Both the position numbers and the translations under genes were made by a program. The notes under the pieces were generated by a model, which was not told the DNA's origin, searched no databases, and saw only the letters and a list, made by a program, of their open reading frames with translations. From Kryptolebias marmoratus (Eukaryota > Chordata > Actinopteri > Cyprinodontiformes > Rivulidae), in assembly GCF_001649575.2 (NCBI RefSeq), contig NC_051445.1, forward strand, positions 24,559,702 to 24,623,701: a stretch of DNA of 64,000 nt, given 5' to 3'. Every line of letters begins with the position of its first letter. The stretch's first letter is position 1. Positions 46,501 through 52,285 of this stretch are shown here, piece by piece.

Positions 46501-47433
46501 CATAAAGACACATGAGACAAGCAACCATTTTTGCTCTCACTCACACCTAATAATCATTCCTAGAGTTACCAATTAACCTAACATGCATGTTTTTGGTCTG
46601 TGGGGTGAAACCAGAGATTCAGCTTTTCTAAAATGCTCTTTTTATACCCAGTCCTCTTACTGACTTGTGGCTAATTAACCCATTTAGTTACAAAGTGCTC
46701 CTCCAACTGTGTTTTTATTCCTCCCTCTTGCTTTTACCTTTTTTTGCCCTGTGCTCAATTTGTTGTGTTGCTGCCATAAAATTCAAAATGACCTTATTTT
46801 TAAAGAAAAAATGGCACTATTTCTGTGTGCCACTGTGGATAAGATATGGATTTATGAGATTTGAAAATTGTCGCATTCTGTTTTTATTTAAATTTTACAT
46901 AACGTCCCAACTTTTTTGGAGTTGAGGTTAGAATTTCTCCTCAGGCTTTTATGTTTGTTTGTTTGTAGTGAGGTAAGTGTACCACAGATTTATCTTCAAA
47001 TCTGTGGTAAAATCAATGATTTTATCAGTACAAATAATGCCGAATAAAAAAACTGCTTATTTTTGATTTAATCAAAAAACATAGTGATGATAGTGTAAAA
47101 AGAAAAGTTTAATAAAATCTTTAAAGATATGAATGAGGTCGTTTTTAAATGGGGATCGGCAGATTTGTTTTCTATAAAATTAATAAAAGTGACGGGTACT
47201 GCTGCATGGTACAGCACATAACAGTGTAAAAAAATTAAAATACCAAAAAAAGAAATTTAGTTATAGATGAACTGTAATGATATTTAACTTCAGCAGTGTT
47301 TTTATTATAACCAGGTTAGCTTGGAAAGTTAACGAAGTAAACTGTCGCGCGCTGCTGTCAGCAGCCATTTTACCTTTTTATTAACGTTGGCAGGTTCGCT
47401 GCTTGTTGCCTGAGCTTCGAGTCTCCGACGCAT
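17019..47433 (-). CDS. Membrane-anchored alpha/beta-hydrolase-fold protein, predicted inactive (whole gene, 11 coding exons)
   Basis: Joining 11 exons (listed separately) gives 383 codons with no stop. Every junction is GT-AG and every split codon closes in phase. Residues 1-37 are basic/polar, about 41-61 form one hydrophobic segment with positive charges on the N side (type II topology expected), and 76-383 is an alpha/beta-hydrolase fold: PVVILDTPTG (strand 3 and oxyanion loop), CAYDRMGLGFS, DLHRLLQAAGI, FVLVGSELGA (nucleophile elbow), LVLIDP and a C-terminal GADRRMIYKKPSAISQHLW. Active relatives have GHSLG and a His near the end. Here the Ser position is Glu182 and the His position Arg355, so hydrolysis is unlikely. 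Three N-glycosylation sequons (142, 259, 289) lie on the predicted lumenal/extracellular side. Function, partner and gene name are unknown to me. The gene is tail-to-tail with zfpm2. Confidence 0.9.
17281..17377 (-). CDS. Pseudo-hydrolase exon 10
   Basis: Residues 297-328, plus one base completing Arg296. Acceptor AAAG, donor GTGAGT. It encodes DITKFKPISGKISVSVLTGE followed by SFDEQMPEHLNQ. The ISVSVLTG segment is the strand that normally precedes the catalytic acid; Glu316 or Asp319 could occupy that place. Confidence 0.92.
17493..17575 (-). CDS. Pseudo-hydrolase exon 9
   Basis: Residues 269-295 (KYLLCNPAHQSSAVDEHYFM then NESAAQV). The donor is AAG before GTATGA, leaving two bases. An upstream GTAAGG would break the frame. 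NES at 289-291 is a glycosylation sequon. This helical cap-like region is typical of serine-hydrolase relatives (residues before the acid strand). Confidence 0.92.
17700..18075 (-). repeat. Dispersed repeat A, copy 3 (minus) with palindromic end and nested L2 tail
   Basis: It starts with AAAGGCCTAGCATTCCTTGA followed by AGGAATGC, the clearest copy of the terminal palindrome. Then GCGGCCATCTTG, TTGTAGATG and, after a nested insert, TACATCCAATGATTACTTTC and GTTCATGAGATATTTTACTA. The internal region between palindrome and body is deleted relative to longer copies. Confidence 0.75.
17868..17985 (+). mobile_element. L2-type 3' tail (SINE/LINE fragment) nested in repeat A
   Basis: The sequence CTGTCCTGGGTGTACCCCAC, then CGCTGGAGATGGGTACCAGC, and a terminal GATGGATGGACAGATG is the 3' tail typical of fish L2 retrotransposons and their SINE partners. 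It sits inside repeat A at the GATGTACATC palindrome. Confidence 0.7.
18076..19164. other. Intron 8 of the pseudo-hydrolase gene, no feature seen
   Basis: Unique-looking intronic sequence. Open frames on both strands up to 106 codons have no recognisable motif and no splice support. Confidence 0.4.
19165..19605 (-). mobile_element. Probable solo LTR (minus)
   Basis: Read on the minus strand it begins TGTCAGGATTTGGGTTTTTG, has a TATA-like GTTTAAAACCTGG near 19400, an AATAAA near 19240 and ends around TTGACGGTACA (TG...CA ends). This order (U3 promoter, R polyadenylation signal, U5) is that of a retroelement LTR. No internal region is nearby. I could not find a convincing target-site duplication. 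Confidence 0.5.
19735..19845 (+). repeat. Short repeat shared with about 60925-61050
   Basis: Both places contain GCTGCCAAGGTGGGT-like sequence (GTCTGCCAAGGTGGGTGAAA here), AATAATGTG.GC, TACAGTTTT and GCCATGATTTTCAAAA in the same order and orientation. Confidence 0.5.
19975..20475 (+). repeat. Dispersed repeat B, copy 2
   Basis: An uninterrupted copy of the family also seen at 5590-7200. Landmarks: GTGAGAGACACCCTGGGTGA, CAGTTCAGTCGCGTCAAGTC, GACCTGTTTAAACTGTGA and GTACTGCTACCAAAAGTCAT. No coding capacity. Confidence 0.6.
20476..21472. other. Intron 8 of the pseudo-hydrolase gene, no feature seen
   Basis: Mostly unique sequence with a poly-A run at about 21043-21061. Nothing else was recognised. 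Confidence 0.4.
21473..21611 (-). CDS. Pseudo-hydrolase exon 8
   Basis: One base completes Trp222, then residues 223-268 (YGNLLPSLQARQFSAATGLS, then RMLIIMGATEMML and so on to EEVIQRQ). Acceptor TTTTTTCAG, donor GTCAGA, ending in phase 0. NVS at 259-261 is a sequon. Region corresponds to the lid/cap between strands 6 and 7. Confidence 0.93.
21873..22185 (-). repeat. Dispersed repeat A, copy 4 (minus)
   Basis: It begins CTTGAAGGAATGCATATCAC (half of the palindrome and the CGGGCGATATGCATTCC block reversed), then TCAGACTAAGATCATCTCAT, CAGCTACTACCACACCAAAT, AGCTCAATATCTGTAAAATT and GCAGCCACCTTGAATCG. Confidence 0.75.
22186..22640. other. Intron 7 of the pseudo-hydrolase gene, low complexity
   Basis: Holds A-rich and T-rich runs (22549-22571, 22600-22619) and a short CA-rich tract. 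No gene. Confidence 0.4.
22641..22860. promoter_or_regulatory. CpG-rich, CCAAT-bearing patch inside intron 7
   Basis: A short island of GC-rich sequence (GCCGCGCTCCTGCTGCCGTC, CCGACCCGACGCGCAGCC, CTCCGCGCGCGCC) stands out in AT-rich intronic DNA. It carries CCCAATCGG and CCCAATCAATAG, which are CCAAT-box-like. It could be an alternative or unrelated promoter, or a GC-rich repeat. No exon can be attached to it. Confidence 0.3.
23050..23660 (+). repeat. Dispersed repeat A, copy 5 (two partial plus units)
   Basis: A first unit (ATTAGCAAAATATCTCATGA to GTGCTACACAATGC) is followed by a second (TTAGCAAACCTTCTCATGAA to the end). It closes with GGGCGATACGCATTCCTTCA and AGGAATTCTAGG, the family's palindromic end with one change. 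Confidence 0.75.
23661..25489. other. Intron 7 of the pseudo-hydrolase gene, unique-looking DNA
   Basis: No exon was recognised. About 24690-24910 is unique, compositionally balanced DNA with several homeodomain-like cores and could be a conserved element. A G-run (24049-24058), a T-run near 24460 and a short TG run near 25417 are present. Confidence 0.35.
25490..26170 (-). mobile_element. Degenerate Tc1 transposon fragment
   Basis: On the minus strand, around 25690-25770, an open piece reads RKKIIDLHVKGKSYKTISKQ, the N-terminal helix-turn-helix region of Tc1 transposases. AT-rich non-coding sequence typical of the 5' flank of such elements follows to about 26170. Frame is broken upstream and downstream. 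Confidence 0.65.
26171..28914. other. Intron 7 of the pseudo-hydrolase gene, unique-looking DNA
   Basis: No exon was recognised. 27595-27830 and about 28600-28690 are unique sequence with TAATTGG/AATTA cores (CAATTACAATTAATTGGCAT), in a G- and C-run context. A plus-strand open frame of 92 codons at 28120-28398 has no recognisable domain and no splice support. Confidence 0.35.
28915..29215 (+). repeat. Dispersed repeat A, copy 6 (plus, partial)
   Basis: It begins GTTAGCAAAACATCTCATGA, then AACCACCGGACGAATTTTAG, CGCACACCTACAATTCATTA, GGCGTGGTAGCAGCTG and TCCTCAACTGATACTCCAAG. It lacks the palindromic end. Confidence 0.7.
29216..30867. other. Intron 7 of the pseudo-hydrolase gene, no feature seen
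   Basis: Mostly unique AT-rich intronic DNA with a poly-T run near 29736-29757. No exon or recognised repeat. Confidence 0.4.
30868..31442 (-). mobile_element. Deletion derivative of a DNA transposon (same family as 45610-46930)
   Basis: The left end is GAAAAAGTTGGGACGTTGTG followed by CAAAATGTAAA. The right end carries a decayed inverted form near 31395-31440. The inside matches the element at 45610-46930 in inverted orientation (a TCCACAGATCGCTGTCGGGA-like block). No transposase is intact. Orientation is relative to that copy. Confidence 0.55.
31443..35959. other. Intron 7 of the pseudo-hydrolase gene, unique-looking DNA
   Basis: No exon was recognised. 33150-33360 is unique-looking with dense TTTAAATGAATG, ATTAATCAGAGGATAATTGG, TTATCTGG (GATA-like) and TGACTCA (AP-1-like) motifs, a candidate conserved enhancer. 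The rest is AT-rich without features. Confidence 0.35.
35960..36430 (+). mobile_element. Possible solo LTR (plus)
   Basis: It shows CCAAT elements (ATCATCCAATCGCTGCG, AACCAATCAGC), a TATA-like GTTTAAAAGGACTACC at about 36119, then a pyrimidine-rich stretch and CCAATAAAACTG near 36365. This is the promoter, transcript start and polyadenylation signal order of an LTR, as at 19165-19605. The boundaries are not defined, and a composite repeat or a real promoter are alternatives. Confidence 0.35.
36431..37253. other. Intron 7 of the pseudo-hydrolase gene, no feature seen
   Basis: 36900-37080 is unique-looking with CCAATTAATCTCGATAATGA-type homeodomain/GATA cores. No exon. Confidence 0.35.
37254..37328 (-). 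CDS. Pseudo-hydrolase exon 7
   Basis: One base completes Val197, then residues 198-221 (QVSDLVLIDPIPEDVFEEDQ then WKEY), and two bases begin Trp222. Acceptor CTCAG, donor GTGAGT. LVLIDP is strand 6 of the fold, the place after the nucleophile-elbow helix. Confidence 0.93.
37477..37504. repeat. (AC)n microsatellite
   Basis: An AC dinucleotide run of about 14 units in intron 6, 149 bp from exon 7. Confidence 0.95.
37505..38854. other. Intron 6 of the pseudo-hydrolase gene, no feature seen
   Basis: AT-rich intronic sequence without a recognised exon or repeat. Confidence 0.4.
38855..39100 (+). repeat. Dispersed repeat C, copy 2, with palindromic X-box
   Basis: Same order of landmarks as 4000-4275: AATTCCAACATACTCCAACT, AATCCCAATGGTAACTTGGG, CTAATAATCTAAGGTGACAA and GGTCACCATGGTAACCACAT at 39070 onward. 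Core GGTCACCATGGTAACC is at 39070-39085, identical to copy 1. Confidence 0.65.
39101..41335. other. Intron 6 of the pseudo-hydrolase gene, no feature seen
   Basis: AT-rich intronic sequence with poly-T (39196-39212) and poly-A runs (40907-40922, 41270-41284). No exon recognised. Confidence 0.4.
41336..41452 (-). CDS. Pseudo-hydrolase exon 6 (nucleophile elbow)
   Basis: One base completes Arg158, then residues 159-196 and two bases of Val197. It encodes MVDDLHRLLQAAGIAAPFVL followed by VGSELGALNGRFYSHIHD. The elbow, normally G-x-S-x-G (often GHSLG), is G180-S-E182-L-G184, so the nucleophile position is Glu. Acceptor TTGCAG, donor GTAAGT. Confidence 0.95.
41453..42924. other. Intron 5 of the pseudo-hydrolase gene, no feature seen
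   Basis: Unique-looking sequence, no exon recognised. Confidence 0.4.
42925..43800 (+). mobile_element. Tc1 transposon copy, inactive and truncated
   Basis: Plus-strand pieces read RKIIDIMLKGKGYKTISKQM (near 43290) and, near 43674-43790, W-E-N-V-F-stop then TDETKLELFGNKSHQRNMHR, the DDE-domain block of Tc1 transposases. A stop replaces the usual residue in that block, and frameshifts lie between. The 3' part of the gene and the right terminal repeat are missing. Confidence 0.75.
43905..44060 (-). repeat. Dispersed repeat A, copy 7 (minus, partial)
   Basis: Short fragment with AATTACTTTCTGCAAGTTTC, CCAGTAGTTTATAAGATATT and ATTATCACCCGCCTTTC. Confidence 0.5.
44262..44362 (-). CDS. Pseudo-hydrolase exon 5
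   Basis: Residues 125-157 and two bases of Arg158: VCAYDRMGLGFSKRLVQNET then TGTEKVWGMSTTG. CAYDRxGxGxS is the strand-4/helix-B signature of bacterial and eukaryotic alpha/beta hydrolases. NET at 142-144 is a sequon. Acceptor TTTCAG, donor GTGGGT. Confidence 0.93.
44843..44919 (-). CDS. Pseudo-hydrolase exon 4
   Basis: Two bases complete Val99, then residues 100-124 (ILDTPTGMSSDVWLHVQNKV then SSLTK). VVILDTPTG is strand 3 and the oxyanion loop, where active enzymes have HG or EAG. Acceptor TTTAG, donor GTGGGC. Confidence 0.92.
44992..45063 (-). CDS. Pseudo-hydrolase exon 3
   Basis: Two bases complete Asp75, then residues 76-98 (GEIIDIGLGQKMHLLCKGKG then KPV) and one base of Val99. MHLLCKGKGKPVVIL resembles the leading strands (x-M-H-x-x-C-x-G-x-G-x-P-V-V) of this hydrolase type. 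Donor GTAAGA. Confidence 0.92.
45248..45410 (-). CDS. Pseudo-hydrolase exon 2 (transmembrane anchor)
   Basis: Residues 21-74 and one base of Asp75. A polar stretch is followed by YSSVFLNLGKCLLLILIIPP then FLNYASLQREGQ. The hydrophobic span is about residues 41-61. The acceptor is ATTAG; the donor is AAAAG before GTTCTC, a poor match to consensus but the only one that keeps frame with exon 3. Without splicing here the frame would end four codons later. Confidence 0.85.
45610..46930 (+). mobile_element. DNA transposon with long inverted ends, dead
   Basis: The left end (TTTTAAAAAAGTTGGCACGT then TGTGTGAAATGTAAATAAAA) mirrors the right end (reverse complement CTCCAAAAAAGTTGGGACGT then TATGTAAAATTTAAATAAAA) over about 50 bp. 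Internal sequence includes CTTTGCCTCAGTCAGTTTTA and CCTGAGGGCCTGAAGATCAC, matching a common fish DNA transposon. It lies in intron 1 of the hydrolase gene and carries a nested L2 tail (46360-46620). Superfamily not assigned. Confidence 0.65.
46360..46620 (-). mobile_element. L2-type 3' tail nested in DNA transposon
   Basis: Minus-orientation tail: ATCCATTCATCCATTTTCTT (terminal GATG repeats reversed), GGTGCTGGTGTTTATCTCCA and CACCCTGGACAGGTCAC, up to ACCTAACATGCATGTTTTTG. Confidence 0.7.
47374..47433 (-). CDS. Pseudo-hydrolase exon 1 (start)
   Basis: ATG at 47433-47431 opens MRRRLEAQATSSEPANVNKK, ending in phase 0 at AAAAAG before GTAAAA. The Met is the first in frame; its basic start suits the cytoplasmic side of a type II anchor. 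Exon 2 continues the frame directly. The 5' UTR lies just to the right. Confidence 0.88.
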
Positions 47434-47680
47434 TTTGAAACAAATCTATCAGTGTATAATCTGTAAAAAATGAATGAAACTGTTTTTAGTAACTTCCTGA
47501 CTCCATGAGGGAGGTACAGGAACTGGCGAGGGACAATTGACTGATTTACGCGTTTGACTGCTGCTGCCCTCGGCTCTCTGTGTTCCAGTTAAAATTTAAA
47601 TAAACGGAAAAACACGTCGTCGTCGTCGTTGTTGTTGTTGTTCATAACTTTCCAGAAACCATTCAGTAGGAAAATAAGTG
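47434..47680 (-). promoter_or_regulatory. Probable 5' UTR and promoter of the pseudo-hydrolase gene
   Basis: The bases upstream of the start codon are locally richer in CpG and contain a (CGT)n then (TTG)n run at 47611-47640. No TATA box was placed. In intron 1, immediately after the exon-1 donor, AAAATGGCTGC fits a YY1 site (about 47360-47370), an arrangement common just downstream of housekeeping starts. Start site not determined. Confidence 0.4.
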
Positions 47681-48054
47681 GTTTTGCACGTTGTGTTTCT
47701 TGTTCTGCTTGAATGCAATTTTAGTCCCAGCGACTTGTAAAGAAAAAATAAAGAAGAGTAGCTTTTAGCCTGCAGGTGTCGCTGTAACCCACAAACCTGT
47801 CATATTCACACCATAATGTCTAGTACACCACATTTAGGCCAAGCAAAGGCAGAAGAACTTTACTTAATTATCTCCAACTTTCAAATTAAAAAATAATCAT
47901 TCTAAATAAGCAAGTTATTCACTAAACGAGTAAATCTCTTAACAATTATGGCTATGTTTAATCTCATCCTGCCATTCTAACAGACTCTTAACAAATATGA
48001 AAGCCCACTGATGGGTGAAGGAACTGCTGTTTTCACTGCCAGTACTTTATACAA

Positions 48055-49330
48055 TGAAAGGTCTAGAATGCATATCACCCACTGTCTTTCATGCCAGAAA
48101 CTCTTACATTGAGAAGGGACAGAGTTACAGTACAGCTGTCTTAGTCAAACTTTATAAATGATGCTAGAAAATGTGAGCATTTAAAGAATGTGTTGAGGAT
48201 GACTCTCAGTTACTACCACACCAGTGTTTACTCAATATCTGCAAAACTGTTATAGCCATTTTCATGTTAGCTGTGGTTGATTAGCTGTGGCAGCCATGTT
48301 GAATTAAGTTGGTTGCAAAAGTTAATCACTTGTCGATGCAGAGGTTATTTTAAATCTGTCAATGATTCATGAGATATTTTGCTAACAAACAGACACTAAT
48401 GTGTGAACAGACACTAATTAGTGAAACAGACACATTAGTGTCTGTTTCACACAATATGTAGCTGAAGAGTTCTTGCTGGGAATGATTCTAACCTAACACC
48501 ACGTCAAGATTTAATAGATACTTTTTTGTGTTGGCAAAAGTTTAGCAGCTGTGGCAGCCATCTTGAATTGGTTTGACTCCAAAAGTTAATCACTTGTAGA
48601 TGGACAACTGATGAGTACTTTCTGAGAGTTTTTTTTTTAAATTCACCCAGTGGTTCATGGGGAAATTTGCTAACAGACAAACTGGACTAAGTCCAACAGT
48701 TATTGCTAAAGTTTAAAATCACTTGGAGTGGAGCATATCACTTGGAGTGTGTTGTGAATGACTCTCAGCTACAGTTGCACCAAATTTTTGCATGTCTGTA
48801 AAAATGAATTATAGCCATTTTTGTTCTTTCTAGAGTCAGTTGGTTGTGGTGACCATTTTAAAATTGGATTGACCTTAAAAGTTAAAGAGATGTAGAGGTA
48901 TATCCAATATGAATTCCTGAAATTTTCCAAATATTTTTCTATTGTTCAATAGATATTTTGCAAGCACACACGCTGAGTTGACTCCAAATATTTAATGAGA
49001 AAATTTTAAACAAAAGACTTGTCCTAGCTATTAGTACTTAGAATATTTTTGTTTTTGCAAAGGTTGCTTAGCTGTAACAGTCATCTTGAATAGAGTTGAC
49101 AACAAAAGTTAAGCAGTTGTGGATGTCCTTTTAATGATTACTTTTTGAAAGTGTACTAAAAATAAATAAATAAAAAAAATAGTTTGCCCTTAAGTGTTGA
49201 CTAGTTAACTCAAGCTAGTCAGGAATAAAATTCAGTTTTTAAGGCAAAATGTGAGCAGGAAAGAAAAAGAAAAAAAAATTGTCTGCTGGTTTGTGACATA
49301 TTTTGCTAACAGGAAACAAATGGACTAAAG
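48055..49330 (-). repeat. Dispersed repeat A, array of about four to five minus copies
   Basis: Successive partial units each carry the reversed landmarks: TCTCAGTTACTACCACACCA, GCTGTGGCAGCCATCTTGAA, TGACTCCAAAAGTTAATCAC and AGATATTTTGCTAACA. The first unit begins AGAATGCATATCACCCACTG. Divergence between units is high, so this is an old cluster, not a recent tandem expansion. Confidence 0.65.
48387..48447. repeat. Perfect 18-bp inverted repeat (hairpin)
   Basis: AAACAGACACTAATGTGT at 48387-48404 pairs with ACACATTAGTGTCTGTTT at 48430-48447 across a 25-base loop that itself contains another GACACTAATTAGTG palindrome. It lies between two repeat A units. Confidence 0.9.
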
Positions 49331-51008
49331 AAACAATTAGAAGTGGGGAAAAACATTAAATAGAGTGTTTTATGCAATTATTAAATAGTAAAAATCTGTA
49401 AAACAGTTAAATGATTTGGGTGTCTGTGACTTCCATATTGATGACAACATTTGTGAAGACTACATATCATTCAGGACTTGTTGAGCCGTTTGGCTGTGCT
49501 CTCTTCTGTGTAATTATCTAATTCAAACCCCACTGGAGGCTTCGCTTAAGCTTGAAGTTTTGGGGGAAAGATTAAGTTTCTGTCAATCGCAAGACATTAT
49601 ACATGGCTAACCTTGTTTTGGTTCTCGCTCAAAGGTTCCCCCTCTCTTTATCATCCACGTAAGGGAGAATAACCTCAGACTGCCCAAACTGATTTTCCTG
49701 TAGAGAAAAAACAAAATCTCAGAAGGTGAGCAAAGTTTAGCCTGCAGCTGTCGGAGCCGTGCAGGGAATTCATAGCAGTAATTAGAAAGCCTGGCTGAAC
49801 CCAAACGATGAATGTCAGCGACTGATGAAGTATCACGATGTGTGTTGTTTGTGGGTCGAGGTATCCAGGGTTGATTAAAGGAATGATGCCTTCTTAGCCA
49901 CTTGCTTCTGTTCCAGCTCCACATAATGAGGACTGAGAGGAGGACGGTCTAATCAGAAAACTGTTGCTTCTGCCCGCAGTGTCCTGTGCAACAGTTGCCC
50001 GGTCCTTCACCTCTCCGTGGCCCATCTCCACTCTACTATTTCTGTCCTCTTCCTCTGGGAAATAAAAGATTTCATTCAGTTAGCTATTAACAAGATTTGC
50101 TCTGTGACAGAGAAGAACGACCGATGATTCACAACGTCCTCGACTGCCAGGCTGACGAGCAGTTGGTTTTTGCAGCTTGCAACATGGATTAATAGTGCAG
50201 GACTCCGAGTTTTACATATCTCTGACTGTCTTCAAAGCTCTAAATCTAACCCACAGAACCCAGCAGAGACTGAGTCCTAAAGCTATTACATATAACCCGA
50301 TTACCTACAAGTCTTTTACAATTGTTTTTTTTTTTTTTAGTGCAGCACAAGTAACTACTTTTATTATATAAAGGTACCCATTGTGAAGTATGAAATCAAA
50401 CATGAAAACTCTTGTCCTGAGATATATCAAATGCTGCTGTTTGAAAAGGTTTAATCCAGTAGTTTTACAGTAGTTATGCAATTCTGAAATGTGGGTCCAC
50501 ACTCAATGTAAACAAAGCTTTAGCTGTTTCCGTAGGTAAACAAATACACATGATAGATGGCATCCAGTCACAAATTTTGCTTATACTGTAAATTTTTAAT
50601 TTAGGGACACAAACATTAACGTGAGAATAATATTATGCAGAATATGTTAAATACTTCATGAAGCAATAAAGGACCTCTGGTTTTGTCTCAGATTCCTCCA
50701 GCGTGTAGACTCTGCAAACCCAAACTCTCACATTGTGAGCTCAGATTTTTCTCTTCCAACCTGGCGGTGAAGGAGTTTTTAAACTTGTATCTCCTAAACT
50801 GTCAGGTTTGTCTGTCAGCTGGAGCTGACCCAGGAGTGCAGACCACACGAGGAGCTCAGCGACAAATTAAAGATTTATTCAAACAGAGAAATATAAAGCA
50901 AATTCTGTCAAACACTTACAACTGAGCATGATATGGCAGACAGAAAGAACAACCTGGCATGGCATGTCAACCGAATGACAAATTGCTACATGACGAGAAC
51001 AACCAGAT
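49331..51008. other. Intergenic DNA, no feature seen
   Basis: 49600-50170 is unique-looking, with no exon recognised. A poly-T run is at 50327-50338. Confidence 0.35.
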
Positions 51009-51270
51009 CAGTGGCCTAGTGGTAGAGTGTCCGCCCTGAAAGGTCGTGGGTTCAATCCCTGGCCGGGTCATACAAAAGACTAAAAATGGGACCCATTGCC
51101 ACAAAGCTTGACACTCAGCATTAAGGGTTGGAATTGGGGGGTTAGATTACCAAATGATTCCCGAGCACGGCACCGCTGCTGCTCACCGGTCCCTCAGGGG
51201 ATGGGTCAAATGTGGAGAACAAATTTCGCACACTCAGGCGTGTGACAATCAGTGGTACTTTAACTTAACA
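51009..51270 (+). mobile_element. tRNA-derived SINE
   Basis: The head has RNA polymerase III promoter boxes: A box-like TGGCCTAGTGGTAGAGTGTC and B box GGTCGTGGGTTCAATCCCTG. It is followed by a body with TAAAAATGGGACCCATTGCC, GGTTGGAATTGGGGGGTTAG and a tail CAGTGGTACTTTAACTTAAC. This is the form of a common teleost tRNA SINE; a few deletions show it is an old copy. Confidence 0.85.
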
Positions 51271-51589
51271 TAAAGATGGCTTTCTAATTACTGCTATGAA
51301 TTCCCTGCACAGCTCCGTCAGCTGCAGGCAGACAGGTGACTGCTAACTGCTAACAGGTAACAGGTGAAGATGGGGTGGGAGGAAGTGGCTAATGGCCCAG
51401 AGAAGACCGCAGGGAGTAAACAACAGAAATGTCCTGAAGATGGCAAGCACAAAAAGTACCCAAAAATCACAGATTGTGACATAAACACTGCATAGACCTA
51501 TAAAAAATCAAACGTGTGACAACCAGATTCTTATGTTACTTATAGTTTATGACATTTGTATACATTTTTGATTGGTGACTGTTTTTTCC

Positions 51590-51720
51590 AAGACTCCAAC
51601 TTTTTTAGTTTGTGTTTTTTGTCAGCCTGTCTTATGAAGAGTGCAGTCAGGGAGTGAGAGACAGATGTGTGGTTATCAGGGTGACCCTGATGAGCCAGTG
51701 TTGGAAACTTTAACTTTTTT
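51590..51720 (-). repeat. Dispersed repeat C, copy 3 (minus, partial)
   Basis: Reversed landmarks AGACAGATGTGTGGTTATCA then GGGTGACCCTGATGAG correspond to the CACCTGTGTCT / GGTCACC part of copies 1 and 2. The X-box is disrupted here (GGTTATCAGGGTGACC). Confidence 0.45.
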
Positions 51721-51774
51721 CTTTGGATGGTTCTCTTTGCATTTCTTTACAGTTTATACTTTTGAAGTGGACCA

Positions 51775-52285
51775 ACAAATAATTAACCTTAGCCTACACA
51801 TAAATAGCTGTAACTAAGTCAATCTTCAGGTATTGAGCTAAAACTGAGTGTGGTTGTAGCTGAAAGGCATCCCCCAACACATACTGTGAATCTATCTGTG
51901 TAAATATCTCATGAACCACTGGACATATTTTAGTGAAATTCTCAGAAAGTAATGATTGAGTTCACTTTTTTTTTACTTTTGGAGTCAATACAATTTAAGC
52001 TGGCTGCCACAACTAACTGACCTTAGCCAACACGAAAAAGGCTGTAACTCAGTCAGTTTAACAGATATTGAACTAACTTTAGCTCAATACACGTACTTCA
52101 AGCATTAACACACCGTGTAAGATCTCACAGTAACACAGGAGATTGCACATAAGTTTTAAGGTTTGACCAAAACAGCAATAACTTCCTCGCTTCTTATCCT
52201 AAGACGATCTTAGTTTAACCCTTCTGCATAAAAGGCTGTGTGTGACGTATGTGCACGTTATTAAGGAATGCTAGGCCTTTAATTC
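51775..52285 (+). repeat. Dispersed repeat A, copy 9 (plus)
   Basis: Landmarks: TAAATATCTCATGAACCACT, GGACATATTTTAGTGAAATT, GGCTGTAACTCAGTCAGTTT, TTAAGGAATGCTAGGCCTTT at the end. The first half of the terminal palindrome has decayed. Confidence 0.75.

Noticed and set aside
48055..49330. CRISPR-like spaced repeats
   Set aside because: Units are long, diverged and in eukaryotic DNA; they are partial copies of a dispersed repeat.
51009..51080. A functional tRNA gene
   Set aside because: Pol III boxes are present, but the stems do not close into a cloverleaf and a SINE body follows.
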